A DNA stretch of 64,000 nucleotides from Gordonia crocea (GTDB lineage Bacteria; Actinomycetota; Actinomycetes; Mycobacteriales; Mycobacteriaceae): the NCBI RefSeq assembly GCF_009932435.1, contig NZ_BJOU01000011.1, positions 68,331 through 132,330 on the forward strand, read 5' to 3'. Below the pieces are notes generated by a model, which did not search any database, had not been told where the DNA came from, and saw only the letters and a list, made by a program, of their open reading frames with translations. Every line of letters starts with the position of its first letter. The first letter of the stretch is position 1. The translations under genes and the position numbers were made by a program. Below are positions 45,886 through 55,606 of the stretch, one piece after another.

Positions 45886-48879
45886 CTACTTCGGCAGTGA
45901 CTCGTACTTGTCGACGGCCCGCTTCAGACGGTCCAACGCCTCGCCGTAGGCCTTGAAGTCCCCGGACTGCTGGGCGGTTCGCAACTGCTGCAGTGCCGAG
46001 TTCAACTCCGCCACGGCGGCATCGCGCGCCGCGGACGGTGCCGGCGGCTGGTCGGCCGCGGGTTGCGGTCGGTTCTCCGCCGGCGCCCCGGGGGCACCGT
46101 GCTCCGGCGGCGTCACCGCCGCCGGGTCGATGCCGACCTGGCGCAGCGCCCCCGCAAGCGTCGGCGCAAAGGCCACCTTGTCGTTGTAGGACACCATCAC
46201 CCGGTACAGCTTGGGCACCGCCGAATCCGCGTTCTTCGACTGGGTGTAGAGCGGCTCGACGTAGAGCACGCCGTTGCGCCCGACCGGCAGGGTGAGCAGG
46301 TTGCCGAAGGTGGTGTCGACAGTTCCCTCCAACAGCTTGCGCTCGTTGGCCGTCGCATTCTTCATCTTGTCCTGTGCCTGACGCGGGCCGATGTACTGCT
46401 TGTTCACCGGGAGCATCTTCACCGTCAGCTTGCCGTATGAGCCGGGATCCGACGACGCCGTCACATAGGCGGCCAGGTAAGGGTTGCGCAAAACGGTGAG
46501 CACCGTCGTGAGCTGGAACTGCGACTGTCGCTCATCACCGGGCGCCGCCGCGGTGAAGTAGTAGGGCGCCTGAACCTCCGGCTGCGGTGCCGCGGCCTGG
46601 CGGCGCAGATCGGCCGGGGTGGGGTTGGCCGGGGTCTGCGGCGTCGACGTCGTCTGGTCGGCCGTCGGATCAGCCGGAATCGACCAGAAGTCGCTGCCGC
46701 GGAAGAACTCCGTCGGGTCGTCGACGTGGTACTTCGCCAGCAACGCGCGCTGAATCTTGAACAGGTCCTCCGGGTACCGCACGTGGTTGCGCAGATCCGT
46801 GCGCTTCTCGAACTCGGCCAGCGGCTTCACCGTGCCCGGGAAGACCTTCATCCACGTCTTGAGCACCGGATCAGCACCGTCGACCTGGAACAGCTCGACC
46901 TTGCCGGTGTACGCGTCCACCGTCGCCTTCACCGAGTTGCGAACGTAGGAGACCTCGCGGTCGGCCTGCACCCGGGCGGTCTGGCCGGCCGTCAGGCTCC
47001 GGACATCGGTCGTCGCATTCTGCAGCGACGTCGGCTGGGCGTATGGGTAGCGGTCCAGGGTGGTGTACCCGTCGACGATCCACTTGATCGACCCGTCGGC
47101 CATCACCGCCGGATAGGTCTTGGAATCCACCGTCAACCACGGCGCGACGCTCTTGACGCGGTCGCGGGGGTCCCGGTTGTACAGGATCTTCGAGTTCTCG
47201 TTGATCACCGACGACAGCAGGATGTTGCGCTCGGCGTATTTCACCGAATAGAGCAACCGGCTGAACCAGTTGCCCAGGGACACCCCGGACCCGCCGGTGT
47301 AGGTGTAGGTCTTGCCCTCCTCGTCGTACTCCTTGGGGCCGCTGGACGAGCCGACGATGGCGTAATCCGGGCGCTGCTTGGCGATCAACTCGCCGAAGTA
47401 GATACGGGGCTGCTTCACCTTGATCGGCGCGGTGGCCCGGTAGGCGGGGGTGCCGATCGTGTCGAGGTCGCTGACGAGGAACACCGGCAGGCCACCGCTG
47501 TCACTGTCGGCGGTCGACGCCGCCGAGTCGACGGTGTTGGCCTGCGCGGCGATGAAGCCGTTGCCGTGGGTGAACACGGTGTGCTTGTTGATCCAGTCGC
47601 GCTGGTTGTCGGCCAGGCGGGACGGGTCGAGTTCACGCGCGGCGACGATGAAGTCGCGCGACTGCCCGTTCACCGTGTACCGGTCGATGGCCAGCTGCGA
47701 CGGGAACCCGTAGAAGTTGCGCAACCGGTTGCGCTGGGCGAAGGCCGGCTCGACCACGTTCGGGTCGAGCAGCCGGATGTTGGACAGCGTCGCCTCGTCG
47801 GAGTTGACCGCTGCCGGGTCCGGCGGAACCGAGGTCCAGTTGGGCTCGTAGGTGACCGATGCCTTGTCGATGCCGTACGCGTGCCGGGTCGCCGCGATGT
47901 TGCGGGAGATGTACTCGGCTTCCTTCTGCTGGGCGTTCGGCTTCACCGAGAACTGCTCCATGACCGCGGGCCAACCGACGCCGATCAGCAGCGACGACAG
48001 CAGCATCAACGCCGTGGCCAGTGCCGGGATGCGCAGATCCCGCAGGACCGCGCCGGCGAAGAAGGCCACCGCGCAGATGACCGCGATCGCCAGCAGGATG
48101 AGCTTGGAGGGCAGCACCGCGTTGATGTCGGTGTAGCCGGCCCCGGAGAAGATCTCGGCGCGGCGGTCGCTGGACAGCAACGTGTAGCGGTCCAGCCAAT
48201 AGCCGAAGGCTTTGAGGATCAGGAACGAGCCCGCGATGATCGCGAGCTGGATGCGCGCGGCCGAGGTCAACCCGCCGCGGACCCCGTTGCCGCCCAGGCG
48301 GACCCCGCCGAACACGTAGTGCGTGGCCAGGTTGGCGATGAACGCGATGATCACCGTCATCGTGAGGATCGACAGCACCATCCGGTAAAAGCCGAGGTCG
48401 AAGGCGTAGAAGCCGATGTCCTTGCCGAACTGCGGGTCCTTGACGCCGAAGTCCTCACCGTGCAGGAACATCTGCACCGTCGACCAGGACGCCTGGGCGA
48501 GCAGGCCGGCGATCAAACCGAACGCGACCGCGGGGATCAGGGCGAACAGCTTCGGCCGCAACGACACCGCGGCCCGGTAGTTGGCCAGCGGGTCGGCGGC
48601 CCCCAACGAACTCACCACGATCGGCCGACTGCGGTAGGCCGCAAACACCGCCGTGGCGATCAGCGCCGCCACCACCAGGGCGACGACGACGAAGATCGCG
48701 ACGCGCGTCCAGAAGATCGTCGTGTAGGTCGACCGGTAACCCAAATCGCTGAACCACAACCAGTCGGTCGTGACGCCGACCAGGCGCGGACCGACAAGCA
48801 GCAGCGCGAGAATGCCGACGCCGACACCGATCAGGATCTTTCCGCGGCGCGTCAGCGTCGGCAGGGTTGGGCTAGTCAC
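45886..48879 (-). CDS. UPF0182 family large membrane protein
   Basis: The 997-residue protein has about seven N-terminal helices and a large external domain, then a Pro/Ala-rich and helical C-terminus. Family segments include TDWLWFSDLGYRSTYTTIFW and PRIYFGELIAKQRPDYAIVG. The function of UPF0182 is unknown, although the protein is conserved through actinobacteria (about 990 residues in M. tuberculosis). Length and start fit the family, and it begins the conserved block with the PDZ protease and DUF2342 genes. Confidence 0.92.
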   Translation of the reverse strand: MTSPTLPTLTRRGKILIGVGVGILALLLVGPRLVGVTTDWLWFSDLGYRSTYTTIFWTRVAIFVVVALVVAALIATAVFAAYRSRPIVVSSLGAADPLANYRAAVSLRPKLFALIPAVAFGLIAGLLAQASWSTVQMFLHGEDFGVKDPQFGKDIGFYAFDLGFYRMVLSILTMTVIIAFIANLATHYVFGGVRLGGNGVRGGLTSAARIQLAIIAGSFLILKAFGYWLDRYTLLSSDRRAEIFSGAGYTDINAVLPSKLILLAIAVICAVAFFAGAVLRDLRIPALATALMLLSSLLIGVGWPAVMEQFSVKPNAQQKEAEYISRNIAATRHAYGIDKASVTYEPNWTSVPPDPAAVNSDEATLSNIRLLDPNVVEPAFAQRNRLRNFYGFPSQLAIDRYTVNGQSRDFIVAARELDPSRLADNQRDWINKHTVFTHGNGFIAAQANTVDSAASTADSDSGGLPVFLVSDLDTIGTPAYRATAPIKVKQPRIYFGELIAKQRPDYAIVGSSSGPKEYDEEGKTYTYTGGSGVSLGNWFSRLLYSVKYAERNILLSSVINENSKILYNRDPRDRVKSVAPWLTVDSKTYPAVMADGSIKWIVDGYTTLDRYPYAQPTSLQNATTDVRSLTAGQTARVQADREVSYVRNSVKATVDAYTGKVELFQVDGADPVLKTWMKVFPGTVKPLAEFEKRTDLRNHVRYPEDLFKIQRALLAKYHVDDPTEFFRGSDFWSIPADPTADQTTSTPQTPANPTPADLRRQAAAPQPEVQAPYYFTAAAPGDERQSQFQLTTVLTVLRNPYLAAYVTASSDPGSYGKLTVKMLPVNKQYIGPRQAQDKMKNATANERKLLEGTVDTTFGNLLTLPVGRNGVLYVEPLYTQSKNADSAVPKLYRVMVSYNDKVAFAPTLAGALRQVGIDPAAVTPPEHGAPGAPAENRPQPAADQPPAPSAARDAAVAELNSALQQLRTAQQSGDFKAYGEALDRLKRAVDKYESLPK

Positions 48880-49005
48880 GAATCGCTCTTCTCCGTTGAA
48901 AGGTCACACCACATCGCCGCGGTCCGCGGCACATGTCCGATTTCCACCATCACTCTATCTACGACCGACGATGCCGAACAGTTCCCGGTGGGCAACAATG
49001 AGGGG

Positions 49006-49611
49006 GTGACCGATGCCAGTTTGTCCCAGGACGCCCTGGGCCGCGCGCTGCGCGAAGTGGCCGAATTCGTCGATGACGGCGGTTGGGAACAACCGCCGAT
49101 GCTGTTCGCACTCGTCTCCACCGCGGTTCTCGCGCAGACCGATCCGGGCCTCGTCGACGAATACGACGACTCCGAACTCTCCCCCATCGCCCAGGAACAG
49201 TTGGAGCTCTCCGACGACCCGCAAACCCAGGCCCAAGAGCTCGAGCACCTGCTTGCGACGACCTCGTGGCCGTCGGCGGTGGCCGGGTGTGCCCTGGTCC
49301 AGGAGATCATCGTGCTGCCCCCGCAGGCATCCGACGACCTCGACGAGGCCTTCGAGCCGTTGCTGGCCGATCCCGAGGCCGCCGACGCCGCCGCCCGCGA
49401 GACCGCGCACCGGCATCCCGAACGGCAGCGCGCCCGGCTCCTCGTCGGGGCGTTGCGAGACGGTCCGCGGCTGGCCCTGCTCCACCTGCGCGACGACGAC
49501 TCCGATGCCGACGCGCTGGGCGGGCGCCTGGATCTGCGCTCCCACCCCGACCTGGCACCGGGCCTGCTCGAAGCGCTCGCCGCAACACTCGACGCCGGCG
49601 AGGATTTCTAA
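49006..49611 (+). CDS. PPA1309 family protein
   Basis: The 201-residue acidic protein begins VTDASLSQDALGRALREVAE and contains ALVSTAVLAQTDPGL and SWPSAVAGCALVQEIIVLPP, which recall the actinobacterial PPA1309 family. Function is unknown. A GTG start follows a GAGGG ribosome-binding site. It is divergent from the UPF0182 gene as in related genomes. Confidence 0.78.
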   Translation: MTDASLSQDALGRALREVAEFVDDGGWEQPPMLFALVSTAVLAQTDPGLVDEYDDSELSPIAQEQLELSDDPQTQAQELEHLLATTSWPSAVAGCALVQEIIVLPPQASDDLDEAFEPLLADPEAADAAARETAHRHPERQRARLLVGALRDGPRLALLHLRDDDSDADALGGRLDLRSHPDLAPGLLEALAATLDAGEDF

Positions 49612-49641
49612 CGCCCCGCGACCTCTGCTAGACCTATACGG

Positions 49642-50586
49642 GTGAGATCTCGCCAGGTAGCAGCCCGATTCGTCGCCCCCGTGGCGCTCGCCGCGGTCCT
49701 CGTCGCCGCCGATGCGACGGCCTTCGCCGAGCCGCCGACCCCCGCCGCCCCGGCGCCGGCACCGGCACCGGCCAAGCCACACCTGCCCACCGGGGCGCCC
49801 TACACCCACGGAACGTATGTCGCGATGGGCGATTCCCGCGCCGCCGGCGGATCGGCGACGCTCACCGTCGACTACCAGCTCAACCCGTGCCGCCGTTCGG
49901 GGGACAACTACCCGTCGATGGTCCGCGACCGGATCCGGCCGCGCCAGTTCACCGACATTTCCTGCATCGGTGCCGAAAGCGCCCACCTGCGCCACTATCC
50001 GCAGGTGATGGGGATGAACGCGGGATCAGTCGGATCCGGTTCGGCCTCGTTCACCATCGCCCCGCAACTGGGCCAGGTGCCGCCCACCACCCAGGTGATC
50101 ACCGTCAGCACCGGCGGCAACGACCTCGGCTGGGCGGAGATGCTCAAGAAGTGCAACTTCCGCCAGCACCCCAACTGCCGGCGCAACCCGAGCCAACAGG
50201 CGCGGCTGGCGCGCGGACTCCACCGCCTCACCATTCAGTCGACGACGACGATGCGCGCGATTCGGGCCCGCGCCCCGCAAGCCCAGATCTTCACCGTCGG
50301 GCTCGGCGGATTCATCGGCTCCCACGGCTGTCACCAGGTGCAACTGCGCAACGGCGACGCCAAGTGGTTCCGCGAAGTATTCGCGAAGGCCAACGACCGG
50401 CTGCGCAAGGCCACCGAGGCGGTCGGCGGCAAGTTCATCGACATCGCCGATCCCGGCCACGACGCCTGCTCCGGCCGTCCGTGGTTCTACGGCCGCCACG
50501 CACCGGCCGGGAACATGGCCTTCCACTTGAACACCGTGGGCCGGGCGGTCCTCGCCAACCGCATCGCCGCCTCGATCCGACGCTGA
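49642..50586 (+). CDS. Secreted SGNH-family esterase/lipase
   Basis: The 314-residue precursor has a signal peptide and a Pro/Ala linker (PAAPAPAPAPAKPHLP). The SGNH blocks are YVAMGDSRAAGGSATL (Ser), STGGNDLGW (Gly, Asn) and a C-terminal His (MAFHLNTVGRAVL). Three Cys pairs in the mature part may form disulfides. It resembles secreted SGNH lipases of actinomycetes. The substrate is unknown. Confidence 0.87.
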   Translation: MRSRQVAARFVAPVALAAVLVAADATAFAEPPTPAAPAPAPAPAKPHLPTGAPYTHGTYVAMGDSRAAGGSATLTVDYQLNPCRRSGDNYPSMVRDRIRPRQFTDISCIGAESAHLRHYPQVMGMNAGSVGSGSASFTIAPQLGQVPPTTQVITVSTGGNDLGWAEMLKKCNFRQHPNCRRNPSQQARLARGLHRLTIQSTTTMRAIRARAPQAQIFTVGLGGFIGSHGCHQVQLRNGDAKWFREVFAKANDRLRKATEAVGGKFIDIADPGHDACSGRPWFYGRHAPAGNMAFHLNTVGRAVLANRIAASIRR

Positions 50587-50608
50587 GGCGCCCCGACTCG
50601 GCGCGGGT

Positions 50609-51715
50609 CTACTTGGTGCAGGTCGGGGCCGGCCGGCCGGCGACGACCGCGTTGAGCGAGTCGATGGCGCCGGGCAGCGTGTCCACCTTGACCAGGGTCA
50701 AGCCGTCGGGCACGTCGGTCAGCGCCTCGGCGCAGTTGTCCGCCGGCACCAGGAACACCGTCGCCCCCTGACCGCGGGCGCCATCCATCTTGTGCAGGAT
50801 GCCGCCAATCGGGCCGACCTTCCCCTCGTCGCTGATCGTGCCGGTACCGGCGATGAACTTGCCGCCGGTCAGACTGCCCGGACTGAGCTTGTCGACGAGC
50901 GCCAGCGACAGCATGAGGCCCGCCGAGGGACCGCCGATGTTGCCGACGTTCATGGTGATCTTCATCGCAGGATCGGCGTTGACGACCACCGGCGTCACCC
51001 CGAGGTAGGTGATCGTCGTGGGCGTCCCCTCGGCGTCGGTGCCCTCCACCTTGCCCAGCGTGACCGACACGCGCTGCGGCACACCGTTGCGCACGATGTC
51101 GAGGTCGACCCGCTCCCCCGGCTTGTGTCCGCGTACCGCTGACTGCATCTGCTCGACGGTGGCGACCGGGGTCCCGCCGACCGTGCGCACCTCGTCGTTG
51201 TCGCGCAGCACCCCCGCGGCCGGCCCGTCCTTGCCGACGACGGCGAGGACGAGCTTGGTGGGCCGGTTGAGCTGGCGCAGGGCCGCCGCCTGGGCCGTGA
51301 GTTCCGACCCCGACATCTGCGCCTTGTTCTGCTCGCGGACCTGGTCGTTGGTCTTCCCCGGCGGGTACTGCGTCTCGCGCGGGGCCAGCGAGTAGCTCCG
51401 CGAGGCCCACCGGCTGATCGCGTCGAACAGCGACAGGCCGTCGGTGACCGAGACGGTGGTCAGGTTGAGATGCCCGTCGGTCTTGTCGGTGGGCACCCCG
51501 GCGATCTCCACCACGGGCACCGTGCGCTCCCTCGGCTTCCCGTCGGGCGACTTCCCGTCCTCGATCTGCACCGTCCCCAGCGTGTTCACCGTCAACCCGG
51601 GCCCCATCGCCACATAGGGCACCTGGACGAAGTTGCCGAGGTACACCAGTCCCCCGAGGAGCAGCACGGTCACCGCCAGGGTGAGGATTCGGCGGTAGTC
51701 GACGGAAGCATTCAC
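50609..51715 (-). CDS. PDZ-domain Lon-like (S16) membrane protease
   Basis: The 368-residue protein has one N-terminal helix (ILTLAVTVLLLGGLVYLG), a PDZ domain with GVLRDNDEVRTVGGTPVATV, and an S16 protease domain. The Ser of GGPSAGLMLSLALV and the Lys of DEGKVGPIGG form the Lon-type dyad. It is the YlbL-like family, expected to cleave near the outer face of the membrane. I chose the GTG (VNASVDYRR), because the upstream ATG would overlap the divergent gene's start. Confidence 0.87.
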   Translation of the reverse strand: MNASVDYRRILTLAVTVLLLGGLVYLGNFVQVPYVAMGPGLTVNTLGTVQIEDGKSPDGKPRERTVPVVEIAGVPTDKTDGHLNLTTVSVTDGLSLFDAISRWASRSYSLAPRETQYPPGKTNDQVREQNKAQMSGSELTAQAAALRQLNRPTKLVLAVVGKDGPAAGVLRDNDEVRTVGGTPVATVEQMQSAVRGHKPGERVDLDIVRNGVPQRVSVTLGKVEGTDAEGTPTTITYLGVTPVVVNADPAMKITMNVGNIGGPSAGLMLSLALVDKLSPGSLTGGKFIAGTGTISDEGKVGPIGGILHKMDGARGQGATVFLVPADNCAEALTDVPDGLTLVKVDTLPGAIDSLNAVVAGRPAPTCTK

Positions 51716-51749
51716 CTGCGCCAGGGTAATCGGTCGGTACGGTGGAACC

Positions 51750-53225
51750 ATGAGTGATCTCCCGTTCGGCTTCTCCGGCAACGACCCGGACCGCGACGAC
51801 GACGACAAGAGCCGCGGGACCGGCAAGGGCGGCGACCAGCCCGGCGGTTCCGGCGACCCCAACCCCTTCGCCTTCGGATTCGACCCCTCCCAGCTCGGCG
51901 CGATGGGTGCCGACTTCGACCCGTCGAACCTGAACCCGGAGATGATCGGCCAACTGTTCTCCCAACTGGGCACGATGTTCAGCGCGATGGGGGCCGGCGG
52001 CGGCACGTCGTCGTCGGGCGGACCGGTGAACTACGAGCTGGCCAAGCAGATCGCGCGCCAGGAGATCGGCGACTTCACCCCCGTGTTGGACACGGAGACC
52101 CGGGCCGTCGCCGACGCCGTCCACCTCGCCGAGACCTGGCTCGACGACGCCAGCGCGCTGCCCAGCGGCGTCACGACGGCGGTCGCGTGGACGCCGGTGC
52201 AGTGGCTCGAAGAGTCGCTGCCCACCTGGGCCACGCTGTGCGACCCGTTGGCCCGTCAGCTGTCGCAGGCCTGGTCACAGGGATTGCCCGCGGAGGCCGC
52301 GGCGATGGCCGGCCCGCTGATGGGGATGATGGGCCAGCTGTCCGGGTCGGTCTTCGGCTCCCAACTCGGGCAGGGCCTCGGCAAGCTCGCGACCGAGGTA
52401 CTCACCGGAACCGATATCGGGCTCCCACTCGCCCCGGCCGGCACCGCGGTGCTGCTGCCCCAGGCGATCGCCGCCTTCGCCGACGGACTCGACCTGCCCG
52501 CACAGGAGATCATCGTCTACCTGGCCGCCCGCGAGGCCGCCCACGTCCGGCTGTTCACCCACGTCACGTGGTTGCGCCAGCGCCTGCTCTCGTCGGTGGA
52601 GCAGTACGCCTCGGGGATCACCGTCGACCTGTCGGGCCTGTCCGACTCCTTCGGCGAGGGCATCGACCCCGAGGAACTGATGGCCAACCCGGGACGCATC
52701 GAAGAGCTCCTCGGCTCGGCCGCGTCCTTCGAGCCGACCACCACGCCGGAGCAGCGCGCCGCCCTGGATCGGCTGGAGACGCTGCTCGCCCTCGTCGAGG
52801 GCTGGGTCGAACACGTCGTGACCCGTGCCCTCGGTGACCGGATCCCGGCCACCGCCGCACTCACCGAGACGGTGCGCCGCCGTCGCGCCTCGGGCGGACC
52901 GGCCGAGCAAACCTTCGCCACCCTCGTCGGGCTCGAGCTGCGTCCGCGCCGCGTGCGGGAGGCGACCGCCCTGTGGGACCGGCTCCTCGAGGCCAGCGAC
53001 GTGACGACCCGCGACCGGATCTGGGACCACCCCGACCTGTTGCCCGACGGGGAGGACCTCGACGCCCCGGCCGCGTTCATCGACCGGTTCGTCGCCGGCG
53101 ACGACGGGGATCCGCTTGAGGCGCTCAAGCAGGTGCTCGCCGACGAGGAACGGGCCGGCGAAGCGGACCGCCCCGACCCTGAGGGCAAGGACACCGGCGG
53201 CGGGGATACCAACCAATCCTCTTAA
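51750..53225 (+). CDS. DUF2342 zinc-dependent metalloprotease-like protein
   Basis: The 491-residue protein has a Gly/Asp-rich N-terminus (DPDRDDDDKSRGTGKGG) and a DUF2342 domain. The putative metal motif is YLAAREAAHVRLFTH, a variant of HExxH with E-A-A-H. Proteins of this group are often annotated as F420-biosynthesis-associated or zinc-dependent metalloproteases, without proof of activity. It is divergent from the PDZ protease gene with which it is syntenic in mycobacteria. Confidence 0.87.
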   Translation: MSDLPFGFSGNDPDRDDDDKSRGTGKGGDQPGGSGDPNPFAFGFDPSQLGAMGADFDPSNLNPEMIGQLFSQLGTMFSAMGAGGGTSSSGGPVNYELAKQIARQEIGDFTPVLDTETRAVADAVHLAETWLDDASALPSGVTTAVAWTPVQWLEESLPTWATLCDPLARQLSQAWSQGLPAEAAAMAGPLMGMMGQLSGSVFGSQLGQGLGKLATEVLTGTDIGLPLAPAGTAVLLPQAIAAFADGLDLPAQEIIVYLAAREAAHVRLFTHVTWLRQRLLSSVEQYASGITVDLSGLSDSFGEGIDPEELMANPGRIEELLGSAASFEPTTTPEQRAALDRLETLLALVEGWVEHVVTRALGDRIPATAALTETVRRRRASGGPAEQTFATLVGLELRPRRVREATALWDRLLEASDVTTRDRIWDHPDLLPDGEDLDAPAAFIDRFVAGDDGDPLEALKQVLADEERAGEADRPDPEGKDTGGGDTNQSS

Positions 53226-53318
53226 GAGTGGATCGTCGCAGGCCAACCCCCATCAGGGCCTGTGGATAACCAGGTTTCGGAGCCGCTCTGCGTTCGGTCG
53301 GCGCGCCACACTGGTCCC

Positions 53319-54233
53319 ATGACGATCGGGGGATCGGCCTTGGTGGGGCGTCCGGCGCCGGGGAACACGGCGGCGCCGATACTGGTGCGCGGGGACCACC
53401 AACTGCAGATCGGCTGCGACCCCGAGCACAGCCTGCTCGTCGACCTCCCGGCCCACGTCGCGGCACGTGCCGTCGTCGAGCTGCTCGACGAACCGCCCGA
53501 CTCCCGGCAGCTCCCCGCCCGCCTGGCCGAGATCGGACTCGACCGTGGCGAATTCGACGAGATCGCCGCGCGCCGCCGCGCCGTCGATGCGGCCGCCGAC
53601 CCGCCGGCCACCACCTTGCGGGTGTGCCTACACGGGGCCGGGCCACTGCGCGACGGCCTCGAATCGGCGCTCGACGGCACCGGCCACACGATCGCGCGCA
53701 GCAGCACCCGGCGCGCGCGACCCTGGCGGTCCGGACCCGACCGCCCCACCCTCGTCGTCCTCTCCGACTTCGCCCTGCACGACCCCCTCGTCGTCGCCGA
53801 CCTCATGCACCACCGGGTGCCCCATCTGCCGGTGGTGCTGCGCGACGGTGTCGGCGTCGTCGGGCCGCTGGTCCTGCCCGGGCGGTCGAGCTGCCTGCGC
53901 TGCGCCGATCACCACCGGGCGACGATGGACCCGCAATGGCCGCTGGTCTCGGCCCAACTGGTCAACCGCGCCGGTACGGCCGGCACCGCCATCACCCGGC
54001 TCACCGTCGGGGTGGTGCTCGAGCAGATCGAGCAGATCGCCGCAGGTCTGGCCCAACTCGCCAGCGTCGGCGACGCCGGCCCGGCACCGGATCTGGTGGA
54101 CCGGACCATCGAGATCCACCCGCGACCGCTGCGACTGCGCCACAAACCCTGGCCGGCGCATCCGAACTGCCATTGCGGATCTCATTGGCGCATGGGGTCG
54201 TACCCCCGTCCGTCGACTATCCTGGCCACATGA
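53319..54233 (+). CDS. Cyclodehydratase/TOMM leader-binding-like protein
   Basis: The 304-residue protein has a Rossmann-like region (TLRVCLHGAGPLRDGLESAL) and the segment GRSSCLRCADHHRATMDPQW. C-terminal NCHC follows, giving four zinc-binding Cys. These match the cyclodehydratase/E1-like partner domain that binds leader peptides in thiazole/oxazole-modified peptide pathways. No YcaO, dehydrogenase or precursor gene is nearby. It overlaps the ABC1 kinase gene by ATGA. Its actual role in this conserved block is unknown. Confidence 0.75.
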   Translation: MTIGGSALVGRPAPGNTAAPILVRGDHQLQIGCDPEHSLLVDLPAHVAARAVVELLDEPPDSRQLPARLAEIGLDRGEFDEIAARRRAVDAAADPPATTLRVCLHGAGPLRDGLESALDGTGHTIARSSTRRARPWRSGPDRPTLVVLSDFALHDPLVVADLMHHRVPHLPVVLRDGVGVVGPLVLPGRSSCLRCADHHRATMDPQWPLVSAQLVNRAGTAGTAITRLTVGVVLEQIEQIAAGLAQLASVGDAGPAPDLVDRTIEIHPRPLRLRHKPWPAHPNCHCGSHWRMGSYPRPSTILAT

Positions 54234-55543
54234 GCGAAATCACACGGGGGGCCAGTCGTCGCAACGCCAAGTTGGCGGCACTGCCGATCGGAGTCGCCGG
54301 GCGTGCTGTCGGAGGTTTGGGCAAGCGCATCGCCGGCAAGAGCAAAGACGAAGTCAACCAGGAGTTGATGGAGAAGACCGCCGAGCAGTTGTTCGCCGTT
54401 CTCGGCGAGCTCAAGGGCGGCGCGATGAAGGTCGGACAGGCGCTGTCCATCATGGAGGCGGCCATCCCCGAGGAATTCGGCGAACCGTTCCGCGACGCGC
54501 TGACGAAGCTGCAGGCCGAGGCCCCGCCGCTGCCCGCGGCGAAGGTGCACGCGGTCTTGGACCAGCAGCTCGGCACCAAGTGGCGCGAACGGTTCCGCGA
54601 GTTCAATGACGAGCCCGCCGCCGCGGCGAGCATCGGCCAGGTGCACCGTGCCGTGTGGTCGGACGGCCGCGACGTCGCGGTGAAGGTCCAGTACCCCGGT
54701 GCCGACCATGCGCTGCGCGCCGACCTCAAGACCCTCGGGCGCATGTCGGGGCTGATCCAGAAGCTCTCCCCCGGCACCGACGTCAAAGCCATGGTCGACG
54801 AGTTGATCGACCGGACCGACGATGAGCTGGACTACCTGGGCGAAGCCGAGAACCAGCGCGCCTTCGCGAAGGCCTTCGACGGGGACCCCAACTTCCTCGT
54901 CCCCAAGGTCGTGGCGAGCGCGCCGAAGGTCGTCATCTCCGAATGGGTCAACGGGATCCCGCTGTCGCGGCTGATCACCGAGGGCAGCCAAGAGCAGCGC
55001 AACCAGGCCGCGGCGCGCATGGCCGAGTTCGAGCTCTCCTCGCCGTATCGCGTCGGCCTGCTGCACGGTGACCCGCACCCGGGCAACTTCTTCATCGCCG
55101 ACGACGGCCGGTTCGGCGTGCTCGACTTCGGCGCCATCGGCCGCTACCCCGACGGCCTGCCGGCCGAGACCGGCCCGATCCTGCGGCTGGCCCGCGACCG
55201 GGACTACGACCAACTGCGCGATCTGCTCGTGGCGACCAATTTCATCCAACCCAGCCATGCGTCGAAGGTGACGGCCGAGGACCTCGAGGCCTACCTGAAG
55301 CCGTTCGTCGACCCGCTCTACACCGACGAGTTCCACTTCACCCGCAAGTGGTTGCAGCGTGCCGCCGGAAACGCCACCGACCTGCGGGGCGACGTGTACA
55401 AGACGTCGCGCAACCTCAACGTGCCGAAGAACTTCGTCATGGTCTTCCGCGTCCTGCTCGGTTGCGTCGGTATCGCCGCGCAGCTCGAGGCCCACGCGCC
55501 CTACCGTTCGATCATGTCGGAGTGGGTGCCCGGCGTCGACTGA
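54230..55543 (+). CDS. ABC1/UbiB-family atypical kinase
   Basis: The 437-residue protein has the ABC1 signature KxGQ segment (GGAMKVGQALSIMEAA), an Ala-rich nucleotide loop (PAAAASIGQVHRA), Lys in VAVKVQYPG, HGDPHPGNF and the DFG-like VLDFGAIG. UbiB-type proteins are atypical kinases or ATPases that support lipid or quinone metabolism. Coupled to the preceding gene by ATGA, it is also next to whiB7, as in mycobacteria. Confidence 0.9.
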   Translation: MSEITRGASRRNAKLAALPIGVAGRAVGGLGKRIAGKSKDEVNQELMEKTAEQLFAVLGELKGGAMKVGQALSIMEAAIPEEFGEPFRDALTKLQAEAPPLPAAKVHAVLDQQLGTKWRERFREFNDEPAAAASIGQVHRAVWSDGRDVAVKVQYPGADHALRADLKTLGRMSGLIQKLSPGTDVKAMVDELIDRTDDELDYLGEAENQRAFAKAFDGDPNFLVPKVVASAPKVVISEWVNGIPLSRLITEGSQEQRNQAAARMAEFELSSPYRVGLLHGDPHPGNFFIADDGRFGVLDFGAIGRYPDGLPAETGPILRLARDRDYDQLRDLLVATNFIQPSHASKVTAEDLEAYLKPFVDPLYTDEFHFTRKWLQRAAGNATDLRGDVYKTSRNLNVPKNFVMVFRVLLGCVGIAAQLEAHAPYRSIMSEWVPGVD

Positions 55544-55562
55544 TCGCCTCCTGCCCGAACAC

Positions 55563-55606
55563 AAGAATCCGGCCCGACGAGCATCTGCTTGTCGGGCCGG
55601 ATTCTT
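55563..55606. terminator. Bidirectional terminator between ABC1 kinase and whiB7
   Basis: A perfect 16-bp stem (AAGAATCCGGCCCGAC and complement) closes a 12-base loop. A/T-rich flanks on both sides make it usable for both convergent genes. It overlaps the whiB7 stop codon by two bases. Confidence 0.85.

Noticed and set aside
46726..49611. Very long open frame on the plus strand
   Set aside because: Most of it is antisense to the UPF0182 gene and has shadow composition rich in Arg, Gly, Val and His. Only its last 202 codons correspond to a real gene (PPA1309).
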